Assembly (NCBI GenBank): GCA_014763905.1
Contig: JACXUN010000084.1
Coordinates: forward strand, 1-6,713
DNA length: 6,713 nucleotides
Reading direction: 5' to 3'
Source: Campylobacterales bacterium
Lineage (GTDB): Bacteria > Campylobacterota > Campylobacteria > Campylobacterales > Sulfurovaceae
In this document: positions 1 to 5,775 of the stretch, piece after piece
How the letters are laid out: every line of letters begins with the position of its first letter
Numbering within the stretch: the stretch's first letter is position 1
Translations under genes and position numbers: made by a program
The notes under the pieces: generated by a model
Told to the model about the DNA's origin: nothing
What the model saw: only the letters and a program-made list of their open reading frames with translations
Database searches by the model: none

Positions 1-1
1 A

Positions 2-37
2 CTGTGACTATAATACTCCGTCGAACTCAGGTTAATA
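2..37 (+). repeat. Dispersed repeat copy 1 (putative insertion-sequence end)
   Basis: This is a 36-base copy of a repeat seen three times in the window. Its 18-base core is GTCGAACTCAGGTTAATA (20-37), preceded by CTGTGACTAT (2-11). It matches copy 3 (6613-6648, opposite strand) at 33 of 36 positions and copy 2 (3953-3985) at 28 of 33. By analogy with copy 3, which lies right after a possible gene end, the GGTTAATA tip would be the outer end of an insertion sequence whose body lies to the left of the window. Seen: the repeat. Inferred: that it is an IS end. The IS family is not identified with confidence. Confidence 0.75.
9..14 (+). promoter_or_regulatory. TATAAT hexamer inside repeat copy 1 (possible outward -10)
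   Basis: A perfect TATAAT lies within the repeat and points toward pal. The same positions read TATGAT in copy 3 and TATGGT in copy 2, so the perfect match is specific to this copy. It could act as an outward promoter feeding pal. No -35 can be judged because the window begins here. Confidence 0.3.
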
Positions 38-47
38 GTTTGTTAGA

Positions 48-53
48 TATAAT
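48..53 (+). promoter_or_regulatory. Candidate -10 box of pal
   Basis: A perfect TATAAT sits 10 bases past the end of repeat copy 1 and 29 bases before the pal start codon. Transcription would begin near position 60. There is no recognisable -35 at 16-18 bases upstream, and that stretch falls in the repeat. This is common for housekeeping promoters in Campylobacterota. If the repeat is an inserted element, this promoter would uncouple pal from the tolB side of the operon. Confidence 0.5.
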
Positions 54-82
54 CACCAAAATTTTTCAAAAAGGGTAATTGA

Positions 83-634
83 ATGAAAAAAGGATTTTGC
101 GTCGTCGCAATTTTAGGGCTAACGCTTTTAACAACTGGATGTGCACAGAAAAAGATTAATGCTGATGACAATGGATTGCTAACCGATAGCGTTGGTGTCA
201 TGGATAATGGTGCGACCAATGTTGATCCATTTGGTGGAGAGAACGGGGGAGCTTATGGTGACAACGGAGGCTATAATCAAAATTCACCGTATATGAACGG
301 GGGAAGCGATGGTATGCAAAGCATCTATTTTGATGTCGATAAATATGCGATTACACCGGATATGTTACCGATTGTGATCAATAATGCTAACCAAATTCAG
401 GGACGAAATGTTAAAATTGAAGGGCATTGTGATGCAAGCGGAAGTGATGAGTACAATTTTGCTTTGGGTCTAAGACGAGCTCAAGCAGCTAAAAATGCTA
501 TGTTGAGCCGTGGTGTTAATGCCTCCAATATTACCATCATGAGTTTAGGTGAAAGTGCACCGGAGTGTACGACTGACTTCTCTAGCGGATGTTATGCAAA
601 AAATAGACGGGTTGAATTTAAAGTTATCCCGTAA
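83..634 (+). CDS. pal: Peptidoglycan-associated lipoprotein Pal
   Basis: Pal anchors the outer membrane to peptidoglycan as part of the Tol-Pal system. The 183-residue protein starts with a lipoprotein signal peptide (charged MKK, hydrophobic 5-16) and a lipobox ending G19-C20; position -3 is Thr instead of the usual Leu. A Gly/Asn-rich linker (about 42-76) is likely disordered. An OmpA-like peptidoglycan-binding domain follows (about 79-183), starting IYFDVDKYAI. It has GHCDASGSDEYN (114-125), including the Asp117 expected to contact diaminopimelate, the LGLRRA block (128-133) and NRRVEF (174-179). A pair of cysteines (162 and 170) could form a disulfide. The start is supported by AAGGG at 71-75, and the signal peptide begins directly at this Met. 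The next gene follows after 12 bases, so the two are surely co-transcribed. tolB, normally just upstream, is not visible; repeat copy 1 is there instead. Confidence 0.95.
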   Translation: MKKGFCVVAILGLTLLTTGCAQKKINADDNGLLTDSVGVMDNGATNVDPFGGENGGAYGDNGGYNQNSPYMNGGSDGMQSIYFDVDKYAITPDMLPIVINNANQIQGRNVKIEGHCDASGSDEYNFALGLRRAQAAKNAMLSRGVNASNITIMSLGESAPECTTDFSSGCYAKNRRVEFKVIP

Positions 635-646
635 TATGGATAGATA

Positions 647-1444
647 ATGAAATTAAAAACAATATCATATGTAATCAGTTTGAGTACACTGCTCTGGGGG
701 ACGGAACCTTCCGTTTACGGAGCGGGTGATCTAAATAGTCCGCAGCCTTACGGATTGACACAAACCGAACAGAGTGTATTGGATAATAGACGGGAAGTTC
801 AACTGCTCAAAAACAAGGTAGATGAACAGCAAAGCCGAATTGACGGTTTGACTTCAATTATAGAAGGACTAAACCAGCAGATAATGCAGCTTCGTGAAGA
901 GATGCAAAGCTCTTCCGGTCAGCAAAATGATTATAATCAGACCTATTCTCTTCTACTTGACTTAGGTAATATGATTGATCAGATCAACAGCAACTATGTG
1001 ACGCGTGAAGAGCTTCAAGCCGCTCTGCAAGGCAAAAGCATTAGCAGTGTACCGAAACAGCAATCTCTCTCACAAGCAAATAGTGGTTCCAATGATATCG
1101 CTTCGATCTATCGAGAAGGAGTGCGGCTTTTTGGACGCAAGAGCTATAATGCCGCCAAAGAGAAGTTTGAGCAGACCGTAGCACAAAATTATAAAGCGGC
1201 TGCGAGTAACTATTATCTGGGTGAGATCGCCTATTATACGGATCAGTATGATGCGGCTGTTGCCTATTACAAAAAAAGTGCCGGACTTTATGACAAAGCC
1301 AGCTATATGGCGGTACTCTATCTGCATACCGGAATCTCCCTGTCTCGGATTGGAGAGAGTAGTCAGGCACGGGATTTTTTTCAATATGTAATCGATAACT
1401 ATCCTAGCACAAAATCAGCAGAAATTGCGAGAAATAATCTCTGA
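647..1444 (+). CDS. cpoB: Tol-Pal-associated TPR protein (CpoB/YbgF-like)
   Basis: This is a periplasmic protein of the CpoB/YbgF type, which in E. coli links Tol-Pal-driven outer-membrane constriction to septal peptidoglycan synthesis. The 265-residue product has an N-terminal signal peptide with probable cleavage after A26 (VYGA). A coiled-coil region rich in Leu, Gln and Glu (about 42-88) corresponds to the trimerising part of CpoB. A Ser/Gln-rich linker (about 130-150) leads to a C-terminal TPR domain (about 151-260) with three repeat-like units. Recognisable blocks include YREGVRLFGRKSYNAAKEKF, YYLGEIAYYTDQYDAAVAYY and the final FFQYVIDNYPSTKSAEIA. It lies 12 bases after pal. The SD is weak (GGATAG at 638-643), which suggests translational coupling. 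The family assignment rests on architecture and position; the sequence itself diverges from enterobacterial CpoB. Confidence 0.85.
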   Translation: MKLKTISYVISLSTLLWGTEPSVYGAGDLNSPQPYGLTQTEQSVLDNRREVQLLKNKVDEQQSRIDGLTSIIEGLNQQIMQLREEMQSSSGQQNDYNQTYSLLLDLGNMIDQINSNYVTREELQAALQGKSISSVPKQQSLSQANSGSNDIASIYREGVRLFGRKSYNAAKEKFEQTVAQNYKAAASNYYLGEIAYYTDQYDAAVAYYKKSAGLYDKASYMAVLYLHTGISLSRIGESSQARDFFQYVIDNYPSTKSAEIARNNL

Positions 1445-1488
1445 TTTTTGCTTGACGAACACTATTATTCAGTCATCATAAAGTTTCC

Positions 1489-1499
1489 TACGCTATTAT
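1489..1499 (+). promoter_or_regulatory. Candidate slyD promoter (-10 region)
   Basis: TACGCTATTAT matches, at 10 of 11 positions, TACGCTATAAT found before the gene at 2201. The -10 hexamer TATTAT (1494-1499) would start transcription near 1506, giving a short leader that keeps the SD AAGGA at 1515-1519. No -35 is seen at normal spacing; TTGACG at 1452-1457 is too far away. The 83-base gap after cpoB fits an independent promoter, although read-through from pal-cpoB is also possible because no terminator is visible there. Confidence 0.5.
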
Positions 1500-1527
1500 A
1501 TGGCAACTTTTAATAAGGATTTATTTT

Positions 1528-2049
1528 ATGAAAATTGAAATTGTAAACAGTGTTGTTGGCATTGAATACGAAGTAAAAGAAGCAGGTTCTACCAATGTTG
1601 TAGACAGCAACAAAGGTTCAGGTAAACCGCTTGAATTTATCACGGGTATGGGTCACATTATCCCAGGTCTCGAAAAAGGTTTGGAAGGAATGAGTGCTGG
1701 TGATAGCGGAGATATTTTTGTACCGGCTGCCGATGCTTATGGTGAGTACAATGCTGATGCTGTCAAGACACTTCCTATTGAACAATTTGAAGGTATTGAT
1801 CTCAAAGAGGGATTGACACTTTACGGTCAAGATGAGCATGGACATACGGTTCAAGTAACGGTTAAATCTTTTAGTGATTCTGATGTAACCATCGATTATA
1901 ATCACCCGCTTGCCGGAAAAGATCTTATGTTTAGTGTAACGATTGTGAGTGCTAGAGCCGCAACAGATGATGAAATCAATTCAGGTATTGTTGGCGGACA
2001 TCACCACCATGGTGGTGGATGTTGTGGCGGCGGACACTGCGGCAGCTAA
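1528..2049 (+). CDS. slyD: FKBP-type peptidyl-prolyl cis-trans isomerase SlyD
   Basis: SlyD is a cytoplasmic prolyl isomerase and chaperone whose metal-binding tail helps nickel delivery to hydrogenases and urease in bacteria. The 173-residue protein has a split FKBP domain: residues 1-72 include the hallmark GMGHIIPGLEKGLEGM (40-55) and PAADAYGEYN (66-75). An insert-in-flap chaperone domain spans about 75-122. The FKBP fold then closes with DYNHPLAGKDLMFSVTIV (123-140). There is no signal peptide, which fits the cytoplasmic SlyD type. The tail from 156 is short and very rich in Gly, His and Cys: four consecutive His (158-161), Cys-Cys (165-166), His170 and Cys171. The start is set by AAGGA at 1515-1519, 8 bases before the ATG. 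A hairpin terminator follows directly, ending this transcription unit. Confidence 0.93.
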   Translation: MKIEIVNSVVGIEYEVKEAGSTNVVDSNKGSGKPLEFITGMGHIIPGLEKGLEGMSAGDSGDIFVPAADAYGEYNADAVKTLPIEQFEGIDLKEGLTLYGQDEHGHTVQVTVKSFSDSDVTIDYNHPLAGKDLMFSVTIVSARAATDDEINSGIVGGHHHHGGGCCGGGHCGS

Positions 2050-2061
2050 TTCAATCACTAC

Positions 2062-2106
2062 GAGGAGATAGGCTTTATCCTATCTCCGTTCTCCTCTAAT
2101 CTTTTT
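2062..2106 (+). terminator. Rho-independent terminator after slyD
   Basis: GGAGATAGG (2064-2072) and CCTATCTCC (2079-2087) form a perfect 9-bp stem with the 6-base loop CTTTAT. GAGGAG (2062-2067) can alternatively pair with CTCCTC (2091-2096). The hairpin is followed by a T-rich tract ending in TTTTT (2102-2106). The T tract is offset by about 14 bases from the main stem, so the exact termination point is uncertain. It separates slyD from the following independent gene. Confidence 0.75.
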
Positions 2107-2183
2107 AAAATGTTACGCAATATCTAAAGTTTCTCTTATTACTACAAGTAAGTTTACTGATTAATACCATAGAGGTGTAAGAG

Positions 2184-2194
2184 TACGCTATAAT
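2184..2194 (+). promoter_or_regulatory. Promoter with perfect -10, just before a start codon
   Basis: TACGCTATAAT ends 6 bases before the ATG at 2201. With the usual 6-8 bases between the -10 and the start of transcription, RNA would begin at or next to the A of the ATG, so the mRNA would be leaderless. No SD is possible in the remaining bases. The 11-mer resembles the slyD upstream region at 10 of 11 positions. Confidence 0.6.
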
Positions 2195-2200
2195 GCAAAA

Positions 2201-3115
2201 ATGGTAGTGCGTATTTTTTTATCTTTACTTTTTACATTTATTTACTTAAATGCTGAGTTTAATCTGACGAAACTGGATCAGTATCATGAGAATATTTGTC
2301 ATGCGTTGATCGATGGAAGCAATAGACTCGATAGCTATTTAATGGATACCAATAGTACTGAAAGTACAACGGAGGCAGAGATAAAAACCTCTTATGCTAT
2401 TGAGAACGGACGTGAAAGTGAATATACTATGCGTCTAAGATTGCGGTTGAGTCTTCCCTATTTACAAAATAAATTTCGTATTGTGCTAGAGGATGAAGAC
2501 AGTAATGACCCGCTTTATGACGGTACTAATCTTGATAATGAGTATAAGGCAGAGAACAAAAACTACTTTCTAGGTGTGCAATATTTTGATTATATGATTC
2601 AACGGCATCATGTCTCTTCCGCTTTGGGTGTTCGTTTTCGTAAATCGACGATTCAGCCTTATGTAAACTTCAAAGTAGAATATCTCATTGAAGAGAATGA
2701 GGAATACACTTCACAGGTAACGGATCGTTTGCGACTCTATAGCAACGGAGATATCGAAAATATTTTCACCTATAATATTTTAGAGCCTTTTCAAGATGAA
2801 TTTTATGTACTCATTGATAATGTACACCGTTATCAAAATTGGGAAGAAGATAGAACGATATCCAATAGTATTGCTGTCATGAAACTTTTAGATGATCAGA
2901 GGGTGGCAAGTTTGGGAGTAGGATTGTTGAGTCGTTATAATCGTGATGAAATCAAAATTGTTTATCCTCAACTATACGGTGTCTATCACGCACCGCTGTA
3001 TAAAGATTGGATATATTATGAATTAAGTCCCTCTCTTTTATGGAGAGAGGAGAATAACTATGCTCCCTCTGCCAGATTTATGGTCAATATCGGTACACTC
3101 TTTAAAACGTATTAG
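2201..3115 (+). CDS. Predicted outer-membrane beta-barrel protein, unknown function
   Basis: I do not recognise a named family. The 304-residue product begins with a signal-peptide-like segment (MVVRIFLSLLFTFIYLNAEF, probable cleavage after A18). The mature part has many alternating polar/hydrophobic stretches typical of beta strands, such as YTMRLRLRLSLPYL, YVNFKVEYL, SIAVMKLL and YELSPSLLWR. It has no helical membrane segments, a single mature Cys (33), and ends with an aromatic residue (FKTY), as many outer-membrane barrels do. A short acidic segment, VLEDEDSNDPLYDG, could be a loop or a calcium-binding turn, but this is speculative. The gene is monocistronic with its own -10 box. Sampled 60-base stretches give about 32-37% G+C, lower than most neighbours (about 45-50%). 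The start is not confirmed by an SD; a GTG at 2207 is the only close alternative. Confidence 0.75.
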   Translation: MVVRIFLSLLFTFIYLNAEFNLTKLDQYHENICHALIDGSNRLDSYLMDTNSTESTTEAEIKTSYAIENGRESEYTMRLRLRLSLPYLQNKFRIVLEDEDSNDPLYDGTNLDNEYKAENKNYFLGVQYFDYMIQRHHVSSALGVRFRKSTIQPYVNFKVEYLIEENEEYTSQVTDRLRLYSNGDIENIFTYNILEPFQDEFYVLIDNVHRYQNWEEDRTISNSIAVMKLLDDQRVASLGVGLLSRYNRDEIKIVYPQLYGVYHAPLYKDWIYYELSPSLLWREENNYAPSARFMVNIGTLFKTY

Positions 3116-3849
3116 TTGATATTGGTGTAGACCACTTGCACATCTTCATCATCTTCTAGTTTCTCTAGTAAGATATCTATTTCGTCCATTTGTGCCTCAG
3201 TAAGCTCAATTGGCGTGTTGGCGATACGCTGAATTTCGGCTTTTGTCGGGATAATACCTTTATCTTCCAGAGCTTTAGAGAGTTCACCAAATGAACTAAA
3301 CTCCCCATAAATTCGGATAATCGGTTTATCATCCCCGTTCTCTTGCGGTTCGATATCCTCTTCGATCTCTTCTAATCCAAAATCGATTAATTCTAGTTCT
3401 AGCTCTTCGATATCCATATCATTGGTTTTATCAAAGACAAAAACAGATTTTTGGGTGAAGATATAATTCAAAGAACCAGAGACCAACATCTCTGCTTTGT
3501 TTCGTACCAATACTGCCTTAACATTGGCGACCGTTCGCGTCGCATTATCGGTCGCACACTCGATAAAGAGTTGAACCCCATAAGGACCTTTTGCCTCATA
3601 GGCAATCTCTTTGATATCGGTAGCATCTTTACCGATGGCTCGTTTGATTGCGGCATCGATATTGGCTTTTGGCATATTTTGAGCTTTGGCATTGAGGATT
3701 GCCGTTCGCAGTCTAGGGTTCATCTCCGGATCGGTTCCACCGTCTTTGGCGGCAATGGTGATCAGTTTACCTAGTTTAGGGAAGACTTTTGACATCGTCC
3801 CCCATCGTTTCATTTTGGCTGCTTTACGGTATTCAAACGCTCGACCCAT
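3112..3849 (-). CDS. yebC: YebC/PmpR family (TACO1-like) regulatory protein
   Basis: The family was long annotated as a transcriptional regulator (PmpR) and is also reported as a ribosome-associated factor that helps translation of proline stretches, like mitochondrial TACO1. The 245-residue cytoplasmic protein is full length. Domain 1 shows MGRAFEYRKAAKMKRWG (1-17), the variant N-terminus used instead of AGHSKW, then PEMNPRLRTAILNAKAQNMP (41-60). The middle region has YEAKGPYGVQLFIECATDN (84-102), a hallmark block, followed by RTVANVKAVL. The usual GNLG turn reads KAEMLVSGS here. The C-terminal domain (about 137-240) is acidic, with IRIYGEFSSFGELSKALE and a conserved ELTEAQMDEI-type stretch. 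The start is supported by AAGGAA on the minus strand upstream of the ATG. Its stop overlaps that of the convergent gene by 4 bases (TTAG, 3112-3115). Confidence 0.93.
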   Translation of the reverse strand: MGRAFEYRKAAKMKRWGTMSKVFPKLGKLITIAAKDGGTDPEMNPRLRTAILNAKAQNMPKANIDAAIKRAIGKDATDIKEIAYEAKGPYGVQLFIECATDNATRTVANVKAVLVRNKAEMLVSGSLNYIFTQKSVFVFDKTNDMDIEELELELIDFGLEEIEEDIEPQENGDDKPIIRIYGEFSSFGELSKALEDKGIIPTKAEIQRIANTPIELTEAQMDEIDILLEKLEDDEDVQVVYTNIN

Positions 3850-3887
3850 AGTCTATATTCCTTCTTACTTAATTGTGTATACAGTAG

Positions 3888-3904
3888 GTTGGACAATGCC
3901 CAAC
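3888..3904 (-). promoter_or_regulatory. Small hairpin in the yebC 5' leader
   Basis: On the minus strand GTTGGGCATTGTCCAAC folds into a 7-bp stem with one G-U pair and a three-base loop. The same position is an A-C mismatch on the plus strand, so the structure favours the yebC transcript. It lies between the candidate -10 (3916-3921) and the SD, close to the predicted 5' end. It could stabilise the mRNA or be an operator; it may also be chance. Confidence 0.35.
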
Positions 3905-3915
3905 AAAAGAGTAGA

Positions 3916-3921
3916 ATTATA
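3916..3921 (-). promoter_or_regulatory. Candidate -10 box of yebC
   Basis: A TATAAT hexamer on the minus strand lies 67-72 bases upstream of the yebC ATG. Transcription would start near 3909 and produce a leader of about 60 bases holding a small hairpin. No clear -35 is seen. The region further upstream runs into repeat copy 2. Confidence 0.45.
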
Positions 3922-3952
3922 TAACTTAGCTAGTTAAAAATTACTTGGTAAT

Positions 3953-3985
3953 TGACTATGGTACTCTGTTGAACTCAGGTTAGTA
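3953..3985 (+). repeat. Dispersed repeat copy 2 (diverged)
   Basis: This 33-base copy matches copy 1 at 28 positions and copy 3 at 27. Its core reads GTTGAACTCAGGTTAGTA (3968-3985). It has the same orientation as copy 1. The tip points toward the truncated permease gene, whose stop codon lies 22 bases away. No insertion-sequence body is present on its left, where the yebC promoter region begins. It is therefore probably a solo scar of an older insertion followed by deletion, or an unrelated short interspersed element. Confidence 0.7.
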
Positions 3986-4007
3986 GGATTGTACCGCTAT
4001 AGATAAT

Positions 4008-4301
4008 CTAACTTGGCTTCATAATCATCATGATAATACTGAGGATATAGAGGAGTGCGGTGATGACGAGCATCTTTTGAGAACCGAAACGGGTGATGAA
4101 GTAGGGAGCCGTAAAGTTGGATAAAAAGATACAAAAGTTAAGTAAGATCAATAGGTAAAACCCCATCGACTCATCGCCTTGGGCATGAAAATAGGGGGTG
4201 ATATACTGCAAGATACTGCCGATCGCCACAAAGAGCAGGGCAAAGCCGTAGGAGAGTCGATTGATATTGGGATTGGGGGTGAGAAATTTTGAAGGTGACA
4301 T
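4008..4301 (-). pseudogene. Truncated MFS-type transporter, N-terminal fragment
   Basis: The 97-residue product holds three hydrophobic helices: about 15-35 (YGFALLFVAIGSILQYI), 47-65 (GFYLLILLNFCIFLSNF) and 74-94 (KMLVITALLYILSIIMMI). The arrangement, with the loop PYFITRFGSQK between helices 2 and 3, resembles the start of major facilitator proteins, where that loop is a signature. Full-length members have about 12 helices and 400 residues, so roughly three quarters is missing. The frame ends at TAG soon after helix 3, and repeat copy 2 lies just beyond. This fits loss of the 3' part by an insertion and deletion. It starts 10 bases after the helicase stop, without a clear SD, so it may have been the second gene of that operon. 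It could instead be a small genuine three-helix protein. Confidence 0.6.
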
Positions 4302-4311
4302 GGATGGAAAA

Positions 4312-5634
4312 TTAAAAAGGTATCTCTTCGTTGGTGATATATCCGGTTTCGAGCCGGTGGTAGTAGTCGGTTACCCGCGGATCGACGGTGATAATACGCC
4401 GAATATATTGGTTGAGGTCACCACGGTTAAACTCCAGTTTGAGATGGTGCGGATTGATCGCTCTGGAGATCGCGACGTAGAATTGACTTGGAGCGAAAAT
4501 ATTGTCGACATTGCAGATGAGGTTATCGATGCTCATCCCTTGACTTTTATGAATGGTGATCGCATAGGCGAGTTTGAGCGGGAACTGAGAGAGGGTTGCC
4601 AATGAGACCAATTTGATCTTGCCGCTTTCATCGCTCTTCATGTCGAGCAGGTCAAAATCATGTCGTTCGACGCGGACATATTCGTTGGCTTTTTCGACGA
4701 TGATATAGTCAGCTTCGATGCGTTGGATGATACCCCGTTCGCCGTTGGCATATTTGCCCCATTTATTGATCGTGAAGAGAATCGGCACACCGACTTTGAG
4801 GGTGAGCTGCTCTTCGATCGGGAGGAGATTTTTCCATGAGGCGAGACGTTTTTCATGAATCTTTTTTTGGTGCATTTCGACGGTGGCGTAAATGTGATGT
4901 TCCTCGGCTTCAATCGCTTCGAGTTTCATGCGGTTCATGGCACTTGCTTCGGCATTGCGACCAAAGAGATAGGTGGGATTGGTATCGGTAATGGTATGGC
5001 TGGCAAGTTCTAACATATAGTCGGTCACCTCCCTGTCGCACACTCCGACGCGTACTTTGTGAAGGATATGGGTGAACTGGGCATCTTGGGTTCGTTTCAT
5101 TTCGGTTAACTCGATGACGACTGGAGCAAAACTTTGCCACGCATCACTCTCAAAAGCGTAGAGCCGATCACCAAAGAGATGCTGCTGGGGTTGATTGGCT
5201 TTTTGAATTGGCGGGAGCTGGAAGAAATCGCCGACAAAGAGCAGACGACCTTGATAGCCCAAACTGCTGAGACGGTAGCTGATCATCTCCATCATATCGG
5301 CGGATACCATTGATATTTCATCGATAATGAGCAGGTCGGTGGCTTCGAGAATCTTTTTGAGTTCACTGATACGTCCACGGTTACGTCGGTCGTGAAGTTC
5401 CAACTCCTCAAAGTTGTTGGAGATTCCAAAGCTAAAGAAACTGTGAATCGTAAAGCCACCGATATTGACCGCACTGATGCCGGTTGAGCCAAGTGCGACC
5501 ACCTGTTTGTCGGTCTGACTCCGATAGTATTGGATCAGTTCGCTGGTGGTATAACTCTTGCCGACACCCGCCCCACCGGTGAGAAAAACATTATGGGTTT
5601 CGAGATGCTCCAAGACAAGAGAAAGATCACTCAT
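4312..5634 (-). CDS. PIF1/RecD-like superfamily 1B DNA helicase
   Basis: This is an ATP-dependent 5'-3' helicase of the SF1B PIF1/RecD2 type, expected to act on DNA during replication or repair. Its specific role in this organism is unknown. The 440-residue protein shows the motifs in order: Walker A GGAGVGKS (20-27); motif Ia GSTGISAVNIGG (49-60) with HSFF; Walker B LLIIDEISM (101-109; D105, E106); motif III GDFFQLPP (135-142); and motif IV ELTEMKRTQDAQF (175-187) with R181 as likely arginine finger. After an SH3-like insert (about 275-330, KVGVPILFTINKWGKYANGERG) come motif V AYAITIHKSQGMSID (356-370) and motif VI YVAISRA (386-392). All catalytic residues look intact. Its length is that of compact bacterial PIF1 proteins, without an N-terminal extension. 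The start is supported by AAAGGT on the minus strand about 5 bases before the ATG. It is transcribed divergently from the Usp gene. Confidence 0.9.
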   Translation of the reverse strand: MSDLSLVLEHLETHNVFLTGGAGVGKSYTTSELIQYYRSQTDKQVVALGSTGISAVNIGGFTIHSFFSFGISNNFEELELHDRRNRGRISELKKILEATDLLIIDEISMVSADMMEMISYRLSSLGYQGRLLFVGDFFQLPPIQKANQPQQHLFGDRLYAFESDAWQSFAPVVIELTEMKRTQDAQFTHILHKVRVGVCDREVTDYMLELASHTITDTNPTYLFGRNAEASAMNRMKLEAIEAEEHHIYATVEMHQKKIHEKRLASWKNLLPIEEQLTLKVGVPILFTINKWGKYANGERGIIQRIEADYIIVEKANEYVRVERHDFDLLDMKSDESGKIKLVSLATLSQFPLKLAYAITIHKSQGMSIDNLICNVDNIFAPSQFYVAISRAINPHHLKLEFNRGDLNQYIRRIITVDPRVTDYYHRLETGYITNEEIPF

Positions 5635-5661
5635 AGACTACCTTTATTAAGATTTTGTGCC

Positions 5662-5667
5662 ATTATA
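5662..5667 (-). promoter_or_regulatory. Candidate -10 box of the helicase gene
   Basis: GGTATAATGG on the minus strand contains a perfect TATAAT 27-32 bases upstream of the helicase ATG. Transcription would start near 5655, giving a leader of about 20 bases that includes the SD AAAGGT. The upstream stretch is T- and A-rich, with no -35 at standard spacing. Confidence 0.55.
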
Positions 5668-5713
5668 CCAAAAGTAGTCAAATATTTTTATCGTTGGCTC
5701 AAACAAAAGAGAT

Positions 5714-5719
5714 TATAAT
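5714..5719 (+). promoter_or_regulatory. Candidate -10 box of the universal stress gene
   Basis: A perfect TATAAT lies 56-61 bases before the Usp ATG, on the strand opposite the helicase promoter. The two -10 boxes are about 50 bases apart, so the promoters are divergent and back to back. Transcription would start near 5726, just before the inverted repeat at 5730-5755. Confidence 0.55.
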
Positions 5720-5729
5720 TAGAGGAGCC

Positions 5730-5755
5730 GATTTCCAAATGATCACTTGGAAATC
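5730..5755 (+). promoter_or_regulatory. Perfect 9-bp inverted repeat at the start of the usp transcript
   Basis: GATTTCCAA (5730-5738) and TTGGAAATC (5747-5755) are perfect reverse complements separated by 8 bases that include the palindrome TGATCA. The element begins a few bases after the predicted transcription start and ends 4 bases before the SD AAGGAG (5760-5765). It could be an operator for a dimeric regulator, or a 5' hairpin protecting the mRNA. Its closeness to the SD could also allow effects on translation. It is not followed by a T tract, so it is not a terminator for this strand. Confidence 0.65.
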
Positions 5756-5775
5756 TTATAAGGAGAAAGAAGAAG

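Noticed and set aside
1041..1384. Two minus-strand open frames inside the TPR gene
   Set aside because: They lie fully inside a well-supported coding gene, have no SD or family signature, and read as low-quality shadow proteins.
1445..1527. TTGACG at 1452-1457 as a -35 box for slyD
   Set aside because: It lies about 36 bases before the only good -10 hexamer (1494-1499), twice the usual spacing. A closer TATTAT (1462-1467) is too near to pair with it.
3451..3937. Plus-strand open frames over yebC and its upstream region
   Set aside because: They are antisense to yebC and its promoter, with no protein features beyond those expected from mirrored codons.
4261..4605. Plus-strand 114-codon open frame over the helicase 3' end
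   Set aside because: It is antisense to the conserved helicase C-terminus and has no recognisable domain.
4008..5634. Foreign origin of the helicase-permease block from higher G+C
   Set aside because: Sampled 60-base counts gave 43-50% for this block, but also 48% for yebC, 47% for usp and 45% for cpoB. The block is not an outlier; the 2201 gene is simply lower.
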